Source: CAWGCA01 sp963820955
GTDB taxonomy: Bacteria > Pseudomonadota > Gammaproteobacteria > Chromatiales > Chromatiaceae
Length of the DNA stretch: 64,000 nucleotides
Direction: 5' to 3'
Assembly (NCBI GenBank): GCA_963820955.1
Contig: CAWGCA010000041.1
Location: 124,001-188,000 of the forward strand
Within the stretch, counting starts at the first letter, position 1. Every line of letters begins with the position of its first letter. The position numbers and the translations under genes are program-made. The notes below the pieces were generated by a model, which made no database searches, was not told the origin of the DNA, and saw nothing but the letters and a program-made list of their open reading frames with translations. Below are positions 62,785-64,000 of this stretch, in pieces.

Positions 62785-63214
62785 GCGCCGTGAATTCCAT
62801 CCTCAGGTGGGGAATAGCCGCCTCCAGGAATACATCGCCCTTGATTTGAAAGCCGTGTCGCTGATAGAAGGGAACGGCGCGGGTTTGGGCATTCAGAAAG
62901 GGCTTCGGGTAGCCACTGCTCGACAGATGTGTCAGCACAGTCGCTAACAGGGCACTGCCTACTCCGCTCGAGCGCCAGGGTTTCAGCACTGCCATGCGCC
63001 CGATCTGCCCGTCGTCGAGCAGACGGGCCGTTCCAATCGGGTTGCCGTTTTCGTCTTCGGCCAGAAAATGGTACGCGGTGCGGTCCTGTTTGTCCCACTC
63101 CAACTCCCGCGGAACCTTCTGTTCCTGCACGAATACGACTTCCCGGATTCCCTGCAGAGCGGCACGGTCCTGCTGCCAGCTGGCCTGGCGTATAGAAAAT
63201 TTTTGCTTATTCAT
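62777..63214 (-). CDS. GNAT-family N-acetyltransferase
   Basis: 145 residues. Motif A with the acetyl-CoA loop is at GRMAVLKPWRSSGVGSALLA (Q/RxxGxG/A form), followed by FLNAQTRAVPFYQRHGFQIK. Resembles the ElaA/YjcF-type group. I start at ATG 63214 because it overlaps the cupin gene stop by eight bases (ATGAATAA), a coupled arrangement. Substrate unknown. Confidence 0.9.
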   Translation of the reverse strand: MNKQKFSIRQASWQQDRAALQGIREVVFVQEQKVPRELEWDKQDRTAYHFLAEDENGNPIGTARLLDDGQIGRMAVLKPWRSSGVGSALLATVLTHLSSSGYPKPFLNAQTRAVPFYQRHGFQIKGDVFLEAAIPHLRMEFTAHE

Positions 63215-64000
63215 CCGGAAAGAGAAAATGCCCTTCGTTGTAGAGTCTGGCCAGAAGTCCGGCCGCATCCGGGTCTTCCAGCCACTGAGCTAATGCCTCA
63301 TGAGTGGGTTGCCGGTGATCTGTGATCGTTTCCAGTAAACCGCACAGCCGTTTAGCCAAAGGGATCTCTTCACCATTTACAAAGAGATAGTCCTGGTCTT
63401 CGGTTCCGCGAAAGAAGGCCAATCGGGACCAGCCGTTGCGTGTCAGACAACCGCAGTCTCCCAGCGCTTGGACAAACTGTTCGAGGGGCAGGGGGGGTGA
63501 TCTGGGTTCAACCTGAAGATGGGCCTTGGGCTCGGTCATGAAACAGCCGAACCAGCGTCCGCGGTCAGCAGCGTCTTGGTGGACGAATTCATCAATCAGT
63601 CGCTGTGCGTGACCCATGGCCTGGTCGGTAATTTCACCCGGGTGGTTTTGCGGGGTAACCACCGTATCCCGGTAGTGGCCTCGCGTGGCTGAATGCTGAA
63701 TTATCGCATCGAACCAGGCAGAGGCCATTTCCGGCAGCGTGGGGGCGCGAAAACCGATAGAGCAGGTGATGCAGTTATCACCCTCGGCAGTACCCCAATG
63801 GACGATGTTGGGTGGCAGATAGAGCAGATCGGATGGTTCCAGGAGCCACTCCTGCTCGGGCTGAAACTCCGGCAGAATGCGCAGGTCCAGTCCGGGGATA
63901 TATTCCTGCTCGGATACCGGACTGGTGCGGATGCGCCAGCGCCGCCGGCCGCTGGCCTGGAGGAGAAAGACATCATACTCGTCGACATGGGGGCCGACGG
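63207..64000 (-). CDS. roxA: Ribosomal protein uL16 3-hydroxylase (RoxA/YcfD-like JmjC), 5' end outside window
   Basis: 2-oxoglutarate/Fe(II) oxygenase that hydroxylates an arginine of ribosomal protein L16. About 264 codons are present. Metal-binding HxD in GPHVDEYDVFLLQASGRRRW, and the second His in YLPPNIVHWGTAEGDNCITC; the C-terminal winged-helix-like part ends VNGEEIPLAKRLCGLLETIT. The N-terminus lies beyond base 64000. First known gene of the leftward operon roxA-GNAT-PLD-like-secretin-like. Confidence 0.9.
   Translation of the reverse strand, partial: VGPHVDEYDVFLLQASGRRRWRIRTSPVSEQEYIPGLDLRILPEFQPEQEWLLEPSDLLYLPPNIVHWGTAEGDNCITCSIGFRAPTLPEMASAWFDAIIQHSATRGHYRDTVVTPQNHPGEITDQAMGHAQRLIDEFVHQDAADRGRWFGCFMTEPKAHLQVEPRSPPLPLEQFVQALGDCGCLTRNGWSRLAFFRGTEDQDYLFVNGEEIPLAKRLCGLLETITDHRQPTHEALAQWLEDPDAAGLLARLYNEGHFLFPDE

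Overview
The window looks like a chromosomal stretch of a sulfur-metabolising gammaproteobacterium, probably a Chromatiales-type (Thiodiazotropha/Sedimenticola-like) sulfur oxidiser. This placement is an inference. It rests on a dissimilatory-type ATP sulfurylase (sat), a periplasmic multiheme cytochrome c, a thiol dioxygenase, MetY, PEP-CTERM and VPLPA-CTERM proteins, and gammaproteobacterial uvrB, ProVWX and RoxA/YcfD genes. No rRNA and no CRISPR array was seen. One tRNA gene (tRNA-Asn, GTT) is present.

Layout. 1-7.5 kb: the start of a polyol/sugar ABC solute-binding protein with a divergent AraC regulator, a TrmO-like protein with a signal peptide, a ten-motif cytochrome c, an ISL3 transposase remnant and a quinone-oxidoreductase-type dehydrogenase. 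7.5-12.1 kb: glycine betaine uptake operon proVWX with a CosR/EctR-like MarR regulator. 12.2-18 kb: SRAP protein, PEBP protein, Crp/Fnr regulator, and a PepSY-response regulator-sensor kinase operon. 18-23 kb: three CTTAAG-type direct repeats, then two large exported repeat proteins (SBBP propeller; seven PKD domains with one haem motif). 23-28 kb: hemolysin III, small or exported unknowns, a broken KDPGal aldolase, a thiol dioxygenase and a VPLPA-CTERM protein. 28-38 kb: accessory region with two toxin-antitoxin modules, two IS701-type elements, IS3 and IS21 debris, a DUF2807 protein and a truncated nuclease. 38-42.5 kb: a frameshifted PEP-CTERM toroid protein, a TPR protein, tRNA-Asn and a FimT/GspH pseudopilin. 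42.5-64 kb: mostly housekeeping: aminotransferase, uvrB, subtilase, PEP-CTERM protein, a split MacAB-like exporter, ParA, sat, pentapeptide protein, metY, thioredoxin-like protein, nudF, mscS, and a tightly overlapping operon led by a partial roxA.

The most striking non-gene content is a family of five near-identical 218-bp miniature inverted-repeat elements (2535, 26327, 28833, 30289 and, inverted, 46291). Each is flanked by its own perfect 9-bp target duplication, so the family has moved recently. A second terminal-inverted-repeat family of about 135 bp, a third short inverted-repeat family, copies of the tRNA-Asn trailer with its terminator, and a roughly 100-bp repeat family complete an unusually repeat-rich 28-46 kb interval. 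The two IS701-type copies sit in clean 4-bp duplications (TTAG, TTAA), and both transposases are broken.

Several neighbouring genes probably work together: proVWX with the MarR regulator in osmoadaptation; PepSY/RR/HK with the CTTAAG repeats and the exported proteins at 18.6-23 kb; the adaptor/ATPase/two-permease exporter at 50-54 kb; and the two toxin-antitoxin pairs, each with an inverted-repeat operator immediately upstream.
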